47,880 nt of DNA. Origin: Flavobacteriaceae bacterium (GTDB lineage Bacteria; Bacteroidota; Bacteroidia; Flavobacteriales; Flavobacteriaceae). This document shows, in pieces, positions 16,813 to 25,755 of this stretch (positions within the stretch are counted from its first letter, which is position 1; every line of letters starts with the position of its first letter). Location of the stretch: positions 1-47,880 of the forward strand of contig JAKIUU010000018.1 of NCBI GenBank assembly GCA_021647405.1, written 5' to 3'. Under the pieces are notes generated by a model. It was given only the letters and a program-made list of their open reading frames with translations. It was not told the DNA's origin and ran no database searches. Position numbers and translations under genes: made by a program.

Positions 16813-19314
16813 ATGGCTGAAGGAGAAAAATTAATTCCTGTAATTATTGAAGATGAAATGAAATCTTCGTACATAGATTATTCTATGTCAGTAATCGTTT
16901 CGAGAGCATTACCAGATGTTAGAGATGGTTTAAAACCCGTTCATAGAAGGGTTTTATTTGGGATGCATGAATTGGGAGTTAGAGCAACAGGAGGTTATAA
17001 AAAATCGGCCAGAATTGTTGGTGAGGTTTTAGGTAAATACCACCCACATGGCGATACCTCTGTATATGATGCTATGGTGCGTATGGCACAAGAGTGGAGT
17101 ATGCGCTATCAACTTGTTGATGGTCAGGGTAACTTTGGGTCTGTAGATGGCGATAGTCCAGCAGCAATGCGTTATACGGAAGTTAAAATGCGTAAAATAT
17201 CTGAAGATATGCTTGCAGATATTGACAAAGATACCGTAGAGCACCGCCTAAATTTTGATGATACTTTAAAAGAACCTACTGTACTGCCTTCTAGAATTCC
17301 TGGATTATTAGTTAATGGTGCTTCAGGTATTGCTGTTGGAATGGCTACAAATATGCCACCGCATAATTTAACTGAAGTTATTGAAGGCATTATTGCATAT
17401 ATAAGTGATAATGAAATAAGTATTGAAGGCTTGATGCAGTACATAAAAGCACCCGACTTTCCAACAGGAGGTACTATTTATGGCTACGAGGGTGTAAGAG
17501 AAGCTTTTTTAACAGGTAGAGGCAGAATAGTTATGCGCGCCAAAACATCTTTTGAAGAAGTCAATGGCCGTGACTGTATTGTAGTTACTGAGATTCCATA
17601 TCAAATCAACAAAGCAGATATGATTAAAAAAACTGCTGATATGGTGAATGATAAAAAGTTAGAAGGTATTGCCTCTATTCGCGATGAATCGGATAGAAAT
17701 GGCATGCGTATTGTTTATGTGCTTAAGCGCGATGCAATTCCCAATATTGTACTCAATAAATTATACAAATACACATCGCTTCAAACATCATTTAGCGTAA
17801 ATAATATTGCTTTGGTTAACGGAAGGCCAGAGATGTTGAATCTAAAAGATTTGATTAAGCACTTTGTAAACCACCGTCATGAAGTGGTTGTTAGACGTAC
17901 AGAATTTGAACTTAAAAAGGCTGAAGCCAGAGCTCATATTTTAGAAGGGCTTATAATTGCATCTGATAATATTGACAAAGTTATTGCACTCATAAGGGGG
18001 TCTAAAAATGCCGATGAGGCCAAAACAAAACTTATGACCACTTTCGAATTGACCGAAATTCAATCTAAAGCGATAGTTGAGATGAGATTGCGTCAATTAA
18101 CAGGTTTAGAGCAAGATAAATTAAGGTCAGAGTTCGATCAAATAATGGAACTCATTAAAGACCTAAAAAATATCTTAGAAAATGAGTCCAGAAGAATGGC
18201 CATTATTAAAGAAGAGCTTATAAGTGTAAAAGATAAATACGGAGACGTAAGACGTTCGGTAATTGAATACGCAGGTGGCGATGTGAGTATTGAAGATATG
18301 ATTCCTGACTCTCAAGTTGTTTTAACAATTTCGCATGCAGGTTATATTAAAAGAACCGACTTATCAGAATACAAATTACAAAATAGAGGCGGTAGAGGCC
18401 AAAAAGGTGTTTCTACACGAAATGAAGATTTCTTAGAACACTTGTTTGTAGCCACCAAGCACCAATATATGTTATTCTTTACCCAAAAGGGTAAAGTCTT
18501 TTGGATGCGCGTGTACGAAATACCCGAAGGTAATAAGACCTCAAAAGGCCGTGCTTTTCAGAATCTAATCAATATTGAGCAGGACGATAAAGTTAAAGCC
18601 TTTATTTGCACACAAGATTTAAAAGACGAAGACTATATAAATAACAATTATGTGGTTATGGCAACCAAAAAAGGCCAGACTAAAAAAACTTTGTTAGAGC
18701 AATATTCGCGTCCCAGAACAAATGGTATCAATGCCATTACTATTAGAGAAGACGATGAATTGCTAGAAGCCAAACTAACCAATGGCGAGTCTCATATAAT
18801 GCTTGCTGTAAAATCAGGAAAAGCCATTCGTTTTGAAGAAAGCAAAACCAGACCAATGGGTAGAAATGCATCGGGCGTACGGGGTATAAAACTTGCAAAT
18901 GAACAGGACGAAGTTGTTGGTATGATTACAATTGACGATTTAAACTCAGAAGTTCTTGTGGTCTCCGAAAATGGGTATGGAAAACGCTCAAGTGTTGATG
19001 ATTATAGGATAACTAACAGAGGGGGTAAAGGCGTTAAAACAATTAATGTAACCGAAAAAACAGGTAATTTGGTGGCTATTAAAAATGTATCTGATGCAGA
19101 TGACTTAATGATTATCAATAAATCTGGGCTTACAATCAGAATGGCAGTATCAGATTTACGGATAATGGGGCGCGCCACACAAGGTGTAAAACTCATCAAT
19201 ATTAAAGAAGACGATTCAATAGCCGCTGTGGCACGGGTGGTGCATGAAGAAGAAGTAGCTGATGAAAATACTGACATAAATAATCAAGAAGAAAATAATC
19301 AAATAGAAGAATAA
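16813..19314 (+). CDS. gyrA: DNA gyrase subunit A
   Basis: GyrA breaks and rejoins DNA during negative supercoiling. The 833-residue protein has the breakage-reunion domain with catalytic Y121 (AAMRYTEVKM), and the quinolone-resistance region HPHGDTSVYDAM at 77-88. Thr82 stands where E. coli has Ser83, and Asp86 matches Asp87. The C-terminal beta-pinwheel starts near residue 500, and its GyrA box is present as QNRGGRGQKG. Further blade motifs (RPMGRNASGVRGIKL, GRATQGVKLINI) follow, then an acidic tail rich in Glu and Asn. A TPR gene begins 14 bases downstream, probably in the same message. Confidence 0.96.
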   Translation: MAEGEKLIPVIIEDEMKSSYIDYSMSVIVSRALPDVRDGLKPVHRRVLFGMHELGVRATGGYKKSARIVGEVLGKYHPHGDTSVYDAMVRMAQEWSMRYQLVDGQGNFGSVDGDSPAAMRYTEVKMRKISEDMLADIDKDTVEHRLNFDDTLKEPTVLPSRIPGLLVNGASGIAVGMATNMPPHNLTEVIEGIIAYISDNEISIEGLMQYIKAPDFPTGGTIYGYEGVREAFLTGRGRIVMRAKTSFEEVNGRDCIVVTEIPYQINKADMIKKTADMVNDKKLEGIASIRDESDRNGMRIVYVLKRDAIPNIVLNKLYKYTSLQTSFSVNNIALVNGRPEMLNLKDLIKHFVNHRHEVVVRRTEFELKKAEARAHILEGLIIASDNIDKVIALIRGSKNADEAKTKLMTTFELTEIQSKAIVEMRLRQLTGLEQDKLRSEFDQIMELIKDLKNILENESRRMAIIKEELISVKDKYGDVRRSVIEYAGGDVSIEDMIPDSQVVLTISHAGYIKRTDLSEYKLQNRGGRGQKGVSTRNEDFLEHLFVATKHQYMLFFTQKGKVFWMRVYEIPEGNKTSKGRAFQNLINIEQDDKVKAFICTQDLKDEDYINNNYVVMATKKGQTKKTLLEQYSRPRTNGINAITIREDDELLEAKLTNGESHIMLAVKSGKAIRFEESKTRPMGRNASGVRGIKLANEQDEVVGMITIDDLNSEVLVVSENGYGKRSSVDDYRITNRGGKGVKTINVTEKTGNLVAIKNVSDADDLMIINKSGLTIRMAVSDLRIMGRATQGVKLINIKEDDSIAAVARVVHEEEVADENTDINNQEENNQIEE

Positions 19315-19328
19315 CAAATATTTTAAAC

Positions 19329-20606
19329 ATGAAAAATCAATTTTTATTAGGACTAATGTTTCTTGCTACATTAACAGCAGTTGGACAAAAGAACGAACTA
19401 AAAGCAACAGCTAAAGCTTTAAAATCAGGCGATATAGTAGCTGCAAAATCGGCTATTACACAAGCAGAGGCTTTAATAGCTAATGCTGACAACAAGCTAA
19501 AAGCTAAATTTTATTTTTTAAAAGGGAAAACATATGCAGAAATTGCCAAGAAACAAATTTCTCTTGATAAAAATGCCTATGATATTGCCGCCAAATCATT
19601 TACTGATTTGATTGCCTTTGAGAAAAAAGTAGGCAGGAGTACGTACACAAAAGAGGCGGCTCCTTTGTTTAATGCACTCATTGCAGATTTGAAAAACATT
19701 GCCGTAAAACAGTACAATTCAAAAGACTATCGGGCTTCTGCTATAAACTTTAATAAAATTTATGAAATGAGTCCTTTAGATACTTTTATGCTCGACAATG
19801 CAGCCAATGCAGCCCATTTGGCCAAAGATTTTAAATTGGCACTTGGCTATTATGTAAAATTAAATGATTTAGGCTATACAGGCGTATCTACAGAATATAC
19901 TGCCAAGAGCGTAGAAACAGGAAAGTATGAAACTTTTACAACAAAATCTGAAAGAGACTTGATGGTGAAAGTTAAAAAATATACCGACCCCAAAGACAAA
20001 ACCTCAGACTCAAGATCTATTGCTATTTCAAAAAATATTGCTTACCTCTATAGCCAACTAGGTGAAAATGGAAAAGGCTTAGAAGTCCTTAAAAAGGCCA
20101 GAGAATTGGCTCCTGACGACTATAATCTGTTGTTAGCTGAAGCCGATTTACAAATTAAAATGGGCAATAGAGACAAATTTGGTGAATTGATGAATTTGGC
20201 AATCAAAAAGAATCCCGATAATCCTGTTTTATACTTTAACCTCGGTGTAATTAACAGTGAACAAAACAAAGACGAAGAAGCTATAAAATATTATAAAAAA
20301 GCCATTGAGTTAAAGGCAGACTATTTTGATGCTTATATTAATTTAGCGAGTGTGCTTCGTAAAGATGAAAGTAAAATTATTGATGAAATGAACAATAGCT
20401 TAAGTGATTTTGACAAGTACGATCAACTTAAAGCTAAATTGTCTGATTTATATAAAGTTGTATTGCCTTATTACGAAAAAGCTTATGGAATTAAAAATGA
20501 CGATATTTCAATTATTCAAACTTTAATGGGTATTTATGAAAACCTTGAAATGGATGATAAGTACAAAACTTTGAGAGCCTCTTACGACTTATTGCGTGGC
20601 AAATAA
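19329..20606 (+). CDS. Secreted TPR-repeat protein
   Basis: The 425-residue product has a signal peptide (MKNQFLLGLMFLATLTAVGQ) and then helical tetratricopeptide-like repeats. Clear TPR units include NIAYLYSQLGENGKGLEVLKKARELAPDD (near residue 235) and NPVLYFNLGVINSEQNKDEEAIKYYKKAIELKAD (near residue 298). It probably acts as a periplasmic scaffold. Placement after gyrA recurs in flavobacteria as far as I recall, but nothing in the sequence ties it to topology. A terminator follows. Confidence 0.75.
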   Translation: MKNQFLLGLMFLATLTAVGQKNELKATAKALKSGDIVAAKSAITQAEALIANADNKLKAKFYFLKGKTYAEIAKKQISLDKNAYDIAAKSFTDLIAFEKKVGRSTYTKEAAPLFNALIADLKNIAVKQYNSKDYRASAINFNKIYEMSPLDTFMLDNAANAAHLAKDFKLALGYYVKLNDLGYTGVSTEYTAKSVETGKYETFTTKSERDLMVKVKKYTDPKDKTSDSRSIAISKNIAYLYSQLGENGKGLEVLKKARELAPDDYNLLLAEADLQIKMGNRDKFGELMNLAIKKNPDNPVLYFNLGVINSEQNKDEEAIKYYKKAIELKADYFDAYINLASVLRKDESKIIDEMNNSLSDFDKYDQLKAKLSDLYKVVLPYYEKAYGIKNDDISIIQTLMGIYENLEMDDKYKTLRASYDLLRGK

Positions 20607-20624
20607 GCAAAAACTTAAGAACCT

Positions 20625-20662
20625 AAAAAAAGTCCTAATTTTAAATAGTTAGGGCTTTTTTT
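20625..20662. terminator. Bidirectional intrinsic terminator
   Basis: AAAAAAAGTCCTAA at 20625-20638 pairs with TTAGGGCTTTTTTT at 20649-20662 (one T-G pair) around a ten-base loop. It lies between convergent TPR and NlpC/P60 genes, and its right end touches the stop codon of the latter. Confidence 0.85.
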
Positions 20663-21432
20663 TAAAGCATTTTTTTTATAACTCTAAGCTTATGTGTATG
20701 TCGCTTGGTATCTGTATTAAAAATACCACTGTGGTCTAGTTTGTCAATACGTACCTTGCCATGCGCATGTATAATATGATGGTCAGATAGAATGATTCCG
20801 ACATGAATTATTTGTCCTTCATCATTATCAAAGAAAGCCAAATCACCGGGTTCGCTTTCTTCTATAAAACTTAAAGCTTCACCTTGACTGGCTTGCTGCG
20901 ATGCATCTCTCAATATTTTATAACCATTAATTTTATACACCATTTGTGTAAACCCAGAACAGTCAATTCCAAAAGGGGTTCTTCCGCCCCATAAATAGGG
21001 TGCATTTAAATACATAAAAGCTGTATCAATAAGTTTTTCTTTAGATAAACGCTTATTAAAAACACTTCCTTCGTAAGAATATGTAATATTATTTAAAGTT
21101 GTCTTTAAGTTTTTAAAAAATGGCAAAACTGCGCCCAATGATAGGGTGAGCATATCGCTCTTATTGAAGCTTAAAAAGTTGACCAAATCGCCCACTAAAA
21201 CCTGAGGAAGTTTGTTCAAATCTCTATAATCTGACTCAGACAGGGCAATTTGTTGTTTATTGTCTATCCAACCTTCATAAGCATCAAACGAAAGTTTTAT
21301 ATTTAGCCAATTGGCAGCAGAGCCTACAACTTCAAAGGTTTCACCAAATAAAACTTGCGAAACCATTTCGGCAGAATCGCTAGGCGCAGACCTAAGTGCA
21401 ATACTATTTAAAATACAAATTCCGTAAAGCAT
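20662..21432 (-). CDS. NlpC/P60-family peptidoglycan endopeptidase with SH3 domains
   Basis: The 256-residue protein has N-terminal SH3-like segments (to about residue 115) and a C-terminal NlpC/P60 domain. The catalytic Cys is C158 in GIDCSGFTQMVY; the His lies in IIHVGIILSD, with a third polar residue in IIHAHGKV. Such enzymes cut gamma-D-Glu-diamino acid bonds in cell-wall peptides. No signal peptide is evident, which suggests recycling of cytoplasmic muropeptides rather than wall hydrolysis. The start lies 7 bases past the thiolase stop, so the two are co-transcribed. Confidence 0.85.
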   Translation of the reverse strand: MLYGICILNSIALRSAPSDSAEMVSQVLFGETFEVVGSAANWLNIKLSFDAYEGWIDNKQQIALSESDYRDLNKLPQVLVGDLVNFLSFNKSDMLTLSLGAVLPFFKNLKTTLNNITYSYEGSVFNKRLSKEKLIDTAFMYLNAPYLWGGRTPFGIDCSGFTQMVYKINGYKILRDASQQASQGEALSFIEESEPGDLAFFDNDEGQIIHVGIILSDHHIIHAHGKVRIDKLDHSGIFNTDTKRHTHKLRVIKKML

Positions 21433-21438
21433 TTATTC

Positions 21439-22617
21439 TTATATATTTTCTATAATTATAGCACTGGCACCACCACCACCATTGCAAATAGAAGCTGCGC
21501 CTATTTTGGCTTTATTTTGTTTTAAAACATTAATTAAAGTCACCACAATTCTGCTACCAGAACAGCCAAGTGGGTGTCCTAAAGCAACGGCACCACCATT
21601 TACATTCACATTTTTAGGATTGATACCCAATATTTTGGTATTGGCCAATCCTACCACGGCAAAAGCTTCGTTAAATTCAAAATAATCAATGTCGTCAATT
21701 TTAAGATTGGCTTTTTTTAAAGCTTTTGGCATTGCCTTTGAAGGCGATGTTGTAAACCACTCAGGAGCCTGAGAAGCATCGGCATAACTCACAATACAGG
21801 CCAAAGGTTTTAAACCAAGCGATTTGGCTTTGTCTTCGCTCATCAAAATTAGCGCTGAAGCTCCATCGTTTAAAGTAGAAGCATTGGCGGCAGTTACAGT
21901 GCCTTCTTTTCCAAAAGCAGGTCTTAATTGTGCTATTTTATCAAAATTAACATTCGAAAATTCTTCGTCTTTTGAAACCAAAATTGGATTCCCTCTGCGT
22001 TGAGGCACTTCAACAGGAATAACTTCATCAGCAAAATGACCATCTGCCCATGCTTTGGCAGCACGTGTATATGATTCTATTGCAAAATTATCTTGATCCT
22101 CTCGGGTAAAATTATGTGTGTCTGCACATAAATCGCCACAAGTGCCCATGTGTTTTTCATCATATACATTTACCAAGCCATCTTTTAACATGCCATCAAT
22201 TAAATTGATATTCCCAATTTTTTTACCATTGCGGGCTTGGATGTAATGTGGAATCTGACTCATATTCTCCATACCACCTGCCACAACAATTTCGGCATCG
22301 CCACAAGCAATAGCTTGCGAAGCAAACATAATGGCTTTCATGCCAGAAGCACAAACTTTATTTACAGTTGTACAAGGAACAGTGTTGGGAATACCAGCAA
22401 AAAGGGCTGCTTGCTTTGCAGGTGCTTGACCCGTATTGGCTTGAACAACATGCCCCATAAATACTTCATCAATTAAAGTTGAATCTAGTTTGATTTTATC
22501 AAGGGCGCCCTTTATGGCTATTGAACCTAATTTGGTAGCAGAAACGCTAGAAAGGCTTCCCAAAAAACTGCCAATAGGGGTGCGTACAGCAGATACTATG
22601 ACTATTTTTTTTTTCAT
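21439..22617 (-). CDS. Acetyl-CoA C-acetyltransferase (thiolase)
   Basis: This 392-residue protein is a biosynthetic-type thiolase that condenses two acetyl-CoA or performs the reverse cleavage. The acyl-accepting C89 lies in TTVNKVCASGMKAI. Near the C-terminus are NGGAVALGHPLGCSGSRI, with the catalytic His, and SICNGGGGASA, with the second catalytic Cys. The length matches the 390-residue family. The gene leads a two-gene unit with the NlpC/P60 hydrolase. Confidence 0.94.
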   Translation of the reverse strand: MKKKIVIVSAVRTPIGSFLGSLSSVSATKLGSIAIKGALDKIKLDSTLIDEVFMGHVVQANTGQAPAKQAALFAGIPNTVPCTTVNKVCASGMKAIMFASQAIACGDAEIVVAGGMENMSQIPHYIQARNGKKIGNINLIDGMLKDGLVNVYDEKHMGTCGDLCADTHNFTREDQDNFAIESYTRAAKAWADGHFADEVIPVEVPQRRGNPILVSKDEEFSNVNFDKIAQLRPAFGKEGTVTAANASTLNDGASALILMSEDKAKSLGLKPLACIVSYADASQAPEWFTTSPSKAMPKALKKANLKIDDIDYFEFNEAFAVVGLANTKILGINPKNVNVNGGAVALGHPLGCSGSRIVVTLINVLKQNKAKIGAASICNGGGGASAIIIENI

Positions 22618-22755
22618 TATTTTTATGATAAGGATATTTAAATCTTATGCGAAAATAAGGATTTAAACTCAAAATAAGAAGCCCTGGCTTTAAATAAGCT
22701 CGGGTGTTTGCATATTAAAATTTTAAAATAGCAATTATAATTTTTTAAAAAAGAG

Positions 22756-22763
22756 TATTTTTG
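22756..22763 (+). promoter_or_regulatory. -7 box for the 7TM-HD gene
   Basis: TATTTTTG fits TAnnTTTG. It sits 84 bases before the GTG start at 22848, giving an AT-rich leader of about 75 bases. Confidence 0.4.
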
Positions 22764-22847
22764 ATAAATATTAAATTTTTACCGAGAATTAATTGTACAA
22801 AGTATTGTTCTTAATTATTAATTTAATAGTATAAAAATTCAAAATAC

Positions 22848-24902
22848 GTGAAAAACTTTATCAATAAAATTTATCAAAACCACTCTTTAGTTTATAAGGT
22901 ATTCCTTTTAATAATAACCACGGTATCTATTATTTATCTCTTTCCTAAAGGCGGACAATTTAAATATGAGTTTAGAAAAGGCAAACCATGGCAGTACGAA
23001 AACTATTATGCCCCTTTTGATTTTGGTATTCAGAAATCTGATAAAGAAGTGGCTGCAGAAAAAGAACAACTAAAAAATAATTTTAAATTATTTTTTAGAA
23101 ACAACTTAGAGGTTGTAAATAACGTAAATACAGATTATAATACCAAGATTAATTTATTACTACAAGACTCTGTTTTTAACAATTACGATAAGGATAGCAT
23201 TTTAAAATTTGGATTAAATTTCTTGAAATATATTTATAAAAGGGGGTATTTAGATGAGAATAGCAAGGTTTTAAAACAGAATAAACAGGTTACAATAATT
23301 ACAAATAACACCGCAAACGATGTGTATTACAACACTTTGTTAAAAACACAAGATTTGCAACAAACATTAGATTCCTATATTTCTAAAAGTTCTTTTTTAG
23401 AACTTAGGACTCCCTTAAGTGTCTTATTTTACGATATTTTAAAACCCAATATTTTTTATGATAAAGATTTAACAGATAAAGCTTTAAACGAAGCTTATAA
23501 AAATATTTCGTACACAAAAGGTTTTGTAGCCGAAAAAGAGCGGATTATTTCTAAAGGTGATGTGGTAGAAGGCAGGAGTTTAGAGATTCTAAGTTCCTTG
23601 AAAAAAGAGTACGAATCGCAACTTTGGAGCGAATCTAACTACAATTGGATTGTTTTTGGATACACCCTTTTGGTGGCATTGGCAATGCTTATGCTTTTAC
23701 TTTTTATCAAAAAGTACCGCCCCATGATTTACGAAAACAATGTAAAAGTGAGTTTTATATTTTTTAATGTTTTACTGATGGTTTTGCTCACAACACTGGT
23801 TATAAAATTCAAGTCTAATTATGTTTATATAGTCCCTCTTGTTATACTACCATTGGTTCTAAAAGCCTTTTTTGATGCACGTTTGGGCCTTTTTGCCCAT
23901 GTATTAACAGTGCTTTTATTAGGCTTTATCGTTCCCAACAGTTTTGAGTTTTTATTTTTACAAATAATAGCAGGTATTGTTACCATATTAACAGTTTCTG
24001 AGCTTTATAAACGTGCCAATTTGTTTATATCGGTAAGTCAAATTACCATAGTTTATTTTATTGCTTATTTTGCTTTTTCTGTAATTAAAGAAGGAAATGC
24101 GGGGAATTTAGAATTTCTAAAATTCGAACTATTCGCCGCAAATGGTGTACTCACACTATTTGTATTGCCATTGATATTCTTTTATGAAAAGATTTTTGGT
24201 TTGGTTTCTGATGAAACCTTACGCGAGTTGGCCGATTCAAACTCCAAACTGCTGCGCGAATTGTCTGAAAAAGCCCCAGGAACTTTTCAACATTCATTAC
24301 AAGTTGCCAATTTAGCAGAAGCTTCTGCAACAGAAATAAACGCAAATTCTATGCTGGTAAGAACAGGAGCACTGTATCATGATATCGGCAAAATGCTGAA
24401 TCCCATGTATTTTACCGAAAATCAATCTACCAGTGTCAATCCGCATTTCGATTTATCGCCAAAAGACAGTGCTAAAATTATCATAGACCATGTTATTAAA
24501 GGTATTGAATTGGCCAAAAAAAATAATTTACCCGATAGGATTATTGATTTTATACGCACACATCACGGAACATCATTGACCTATTACTTTTATAAATTAG
24601 AAGAAGAACGCAATATGGGCGATTTAAAGGAAGCTGATTTTAGGTATCCTGGTCCAATACCTTTTTCTAGAGAGACAGCCATCTTAATGATGTGTGATGC
24701 TTGCGAGGCTGCTTCAAAAAGTTTAAAAGAACCCACGGGATTATCTATAGATAATTTGGTAGAAAAAATCATCAATGGTCAAATGGCGCAAAATCAATTT
24801 ATGAATGCCGATATTACCTTTAAGGAAATTGAAAGTATTAAGAAAGTAATTAAAAAGAAGCTCAAAAATATTTATCATTTGAGAATTGAATACCCTGAAT
24901 AA
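22848..24902 (+). CDS. 7TM-HD membrane phosphohydrolase (PgpH-like)
   Basis: The 684-residue product begins with GTG. It has one N-terminal membrane segment, a large extracytoplasmic domain (about residues 40-265), about seven membrane segments (270-460) and a cytoplasmic HD domain. HD-domain ligands are HSLQVANLAE near residue 482, H511-D512 in ALYHDIGKM, and later RTHHGT. This is the architecture of PgpH-type 7TMR-HD proteins, which degrade cyclic di-AMP in Firmicutes. A c-di-AMP role here is an inference from architecture. The gene is followed by tRNA-Ser. Confidence 0.88.
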   Translation: MKNFINKIYQNHSLVYKVFLLIITTVSIIYLFPKGGQFKYEFRKGKPWQYENYYAPFDFGIQKSDKEVAAEKEQLKNNFKLFFRNNLEVVNNVNTDYNTKINLLLQDSVFNNYDKDSILKFGLNFLKYIYKRGYLDENSKVLKQNKQVTIITNNTANDVYYNTLLKTQDLQQTLDSYISKSSFLELRTPLSVLFYDILKPNIFYDKDLTDKALNEAYKNISYTKGFVAEKERIISKGDVVEGRSLEILSSLKKEYESQLWSESNYNWIVFGYTLLVALAMLMLLLFIKKYRPMIYENNVKVSFIFFNVLLMVLLTTLVIKFKSNYVYIVPLVILPLVLKAFFDARLGLFAHVLTVLLLGFIVPNSFEFLFLQIIAGIVTILTVSELYKRANLFISVSQITIVYFIAYFAFSVIKEGNAGNLEFLKFELFAANGVLTLFVLPLIFFYEKIFGLVSDETLRELADSNSKLLRELSEKAPGTFQHSLQVANLAEASATEINANSMLVRTGALYHDIGKMLNPMYFTENQSTSVNPHFDLSPKDSAKIIIDHVIKGIELAKKNNLPDRIIDFIRTHHGTSLTYYFYKLEEERNMGDLKEADFRYPGPIPFSRETAILMMCDACEAASKSLKEPTGLSIDNLVEKIINGQMAQNQFMNADITFKEIESIKKVIKKKLKNIYHLRIEYPE

Positions 24903-24918
24903 TAAATCTAAGAAAAGG

Positions 24919-24949
24919 TTGTTAAATACCAATACAAATAATACATTTG
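24919..24949 (+). promoter_or_regulatory. Promoter of the tRNA cluster
   Basis: TTG at 24919-24921 and TACATTTG at 24942-24949 fit the -33 and -7 elements with a 20-base gap. The tRNA-Ser starts 37 bases past the -7 box. Confidence 0.65.
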
Positions 24950-24986
24950 CACTCGCAAAAATTAAGTTCTTTGTAAAATATAAGTA

Positions 24987-25070
24987 GGAGAGGTGCCAGA
25001 GTGGTAATGGAGCAGATTGCTAATCTGTCGACGGGTAACTGTCGCCAGGGTTCGAATCCCTGTCTCTCCG
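24987..25070 (+). tRNA. tRNA-Ser (GCU anticodon)
   Basis: The acceptor stem GGAGAGG pairs with TCTCTCC, and the T-loop is TTCGAAT. The anticodon loop carries GCT at 25019-25021, and a long variable arm follows (GACGGGTAACTGTC region), as expected for a class II tRNA. CCA is not encoded. Confidence 0.95.
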
Positions 25071-25084
25071 CAATAATTGAATAT

Positions 25085-25116
25085 AACCACGTTAAGGCGT
25101 GGTTAATATTTTTTTA
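25085..25116 (+). terminator. Intrinsic terminator after tRNA-Ser
   Basis: AACCACG at 25085-25091 pairs with CGTGGTT at 25098-25104 around TTAAGG, followed by AATATTTTTTT. It should end transcription of tRNA-Ser before the GIY-YIG region. Confidence 0.75.
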
Positions 25117-25125
25117 ACTGATGAC

Positions 25126-25151
25126 CAATTCGGGGTGTAGCGTAGCCCGGT
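25126..25151 (+). repeat. 26-bp direct repeat, copy 1 (tRNA-Pro 5' end)
   Basis: The 26 bases from CAATTCGGGG to AGCCCGGT are identical to 25451-25476. The second copy is the start of the real tRNA-Pro plus 5 bases upstream of it. The two copies flank the GIY-YIG gene. Confidence 0.9.
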
Positions 25152-25203
25152 CATAAGCGTCCCGTAGGGCGGGAAGGCCGCCACGCTTGAGGCGTGACCA
25201 CCC
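25131..25203 (+). pseudogene. tRNA-Pro-like pseudogene
   Basis: The first 21 bases equal the 5' end of tRNA-Pro. The 3' part (GGCCG followed by a CACGC/GCGTG hairpin and ACCACCC) looks like a tRNA-Pro 3' half whose T-arm has been replaced by another hairpin. There is no TTCGAAT T-loop. The anticodon arm is replaced by a CCCG/CGGG hairpin with loop TAGGG. It cannot fold into a working tRNA. Confidence 0.65.
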
Positions 25204-25216
25204 AAGATAAAATAAT

Positions 25217-25465
25217 ATGGAATATTGTGTTTACATATTATACAGTAAAAAAAGATTAAAATATTATGTTGGTCAAACACATAATATCAAGGAGAGGTTA
25301 GAAAGGCATAATAATGGTATTGTGAGTTCAACAAAAAATGGTTTTCCTTGGGAGTTGATTAAGACAATTGAAGTAGAGAGTAGGTCTGAAGCCATGAAGT
25401 TGGAGAAGAAAATAAAAAAAAGAGGAATTGAAAGATTCCTTAAAGATAATCAATTCGGGGTGTAG
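25217..25465 (+). CDS. Small GIY-YIG endonuclease-like protein
   Basis: The 82-residue protein is little more than a GIY-YIG nuclease domain of the UvrC/URI type. V5-Y6-I7 and Y17-V18-G19 form the GIY-YIG signature, R27 and H31 (KERLERHNNG) follow on the catalytic helix, and a Glu in SRSEAMKLEKKIKKRG matches the metal-binding position. The last residues (DNQFGV) and the TAG stop are read from the tRNA-Pro gene, which begins at 25456, so the coding region overlaps it by 10 bases. A 26-bp copy of the tRNA 5' end lies on the gene's other side. This suggests that it entered the tRNA locus as a small mobile unit. The family is common in flavobacteria and its role is unproven. Confidence 0.8.
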   Translation: MEYCVYILYSKKRLKYYVGQTHNIKERLERHNNGIVSSTKNGFPWELIKTIEVESRSEAMKLEKKIKKRGIERFLKDNQFGV

Positions 25466-25476
25466 CGTAGCCCGGT
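25451..25476 (+). repeat. 26-bp direct repeat, copy 2
   Basis: This is identical to 25126-25151. It covers the 3' end of the GIY-YIG coding region and the first 21 bases of tRNA-Pro. Confidence 0.9.
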
Positions 25477-25530
25477 TATCGCGCCACGTTTGGGACGTGG
25501 AGGCCGCAGGTTCGAATCCTGCCACCCCGA
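25456..25530 (+). tRNA. tRNA-Pro (UGG anticodon)
   Basis: The acceptor CGGGGTG pairs with CACCCCG and the discriminator is A. The anticodon stem CCACG/CGTGG closes a loop with TGG at 25491-25493, and the T-arm is GCAGGTTCGAATCCTGC. All arms are intact. Its first 10 bases also encode the end of the GIY-YIG protein. Confidence 0.93.
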
Positions 25531-25540
25531 CAAGTAAGAG

Positions 25541-25573
25541 AGGCCGTCACGCCGAAAAGCGTGACCACCCCGA
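25541..25573 (+). pseudogene. tRNA-Pro 3'-half-like fragment with swapped T-arm
   Basis: AGGCCG, then the hairpin TCACGC-CGAAAA-GCGTGA, then CCACCCCGA repeat the 3' end of tRNA-Pro (25501-25530) except that the T-arm sequence is a different hairpin. It begins 11 bases past tRNA-Pro. The fragment at 25175-25203 has the same design. Confidence 0.6.
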
Positions 25574-25590
25574 TAAATAGGAAAAATTAC

Positions 25591-25619
25591 AGGTTCTCCC
25601 GAAGTGTCGGGACTAGTGC
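25591..25619 (+). pseudogene. Possible tRNA 3'-end fragment with inserted hairpin
   Basis: AGGTTC, the hairpin TCCCGA-AGTG-TCGGGA (25597-25612) and CTAGTGC resemble the tRNA-Arg 3' end (AGGTTC-GAATC-CTAGTGC) with the T-loop replaced by a hairpin. The match is short, so this may be chance. Confidence 0.35.
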
Positions 25620-25657
25620 AACTAAAGGTCAGAAACAACTTAAATGTTTCAAAAAAT

Positions 25658-25731
<74 letters not shown>

Positions 25732-25755
25732 CAAATGGACATTTCATATAATGTC

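Noticed and set aside
17041..17076. GyrA Thr82 as a quinolone-resistance change
   Set aside because: Thr at this position can be the natural state in the lineage; sequence alone gives no susceptible reference.
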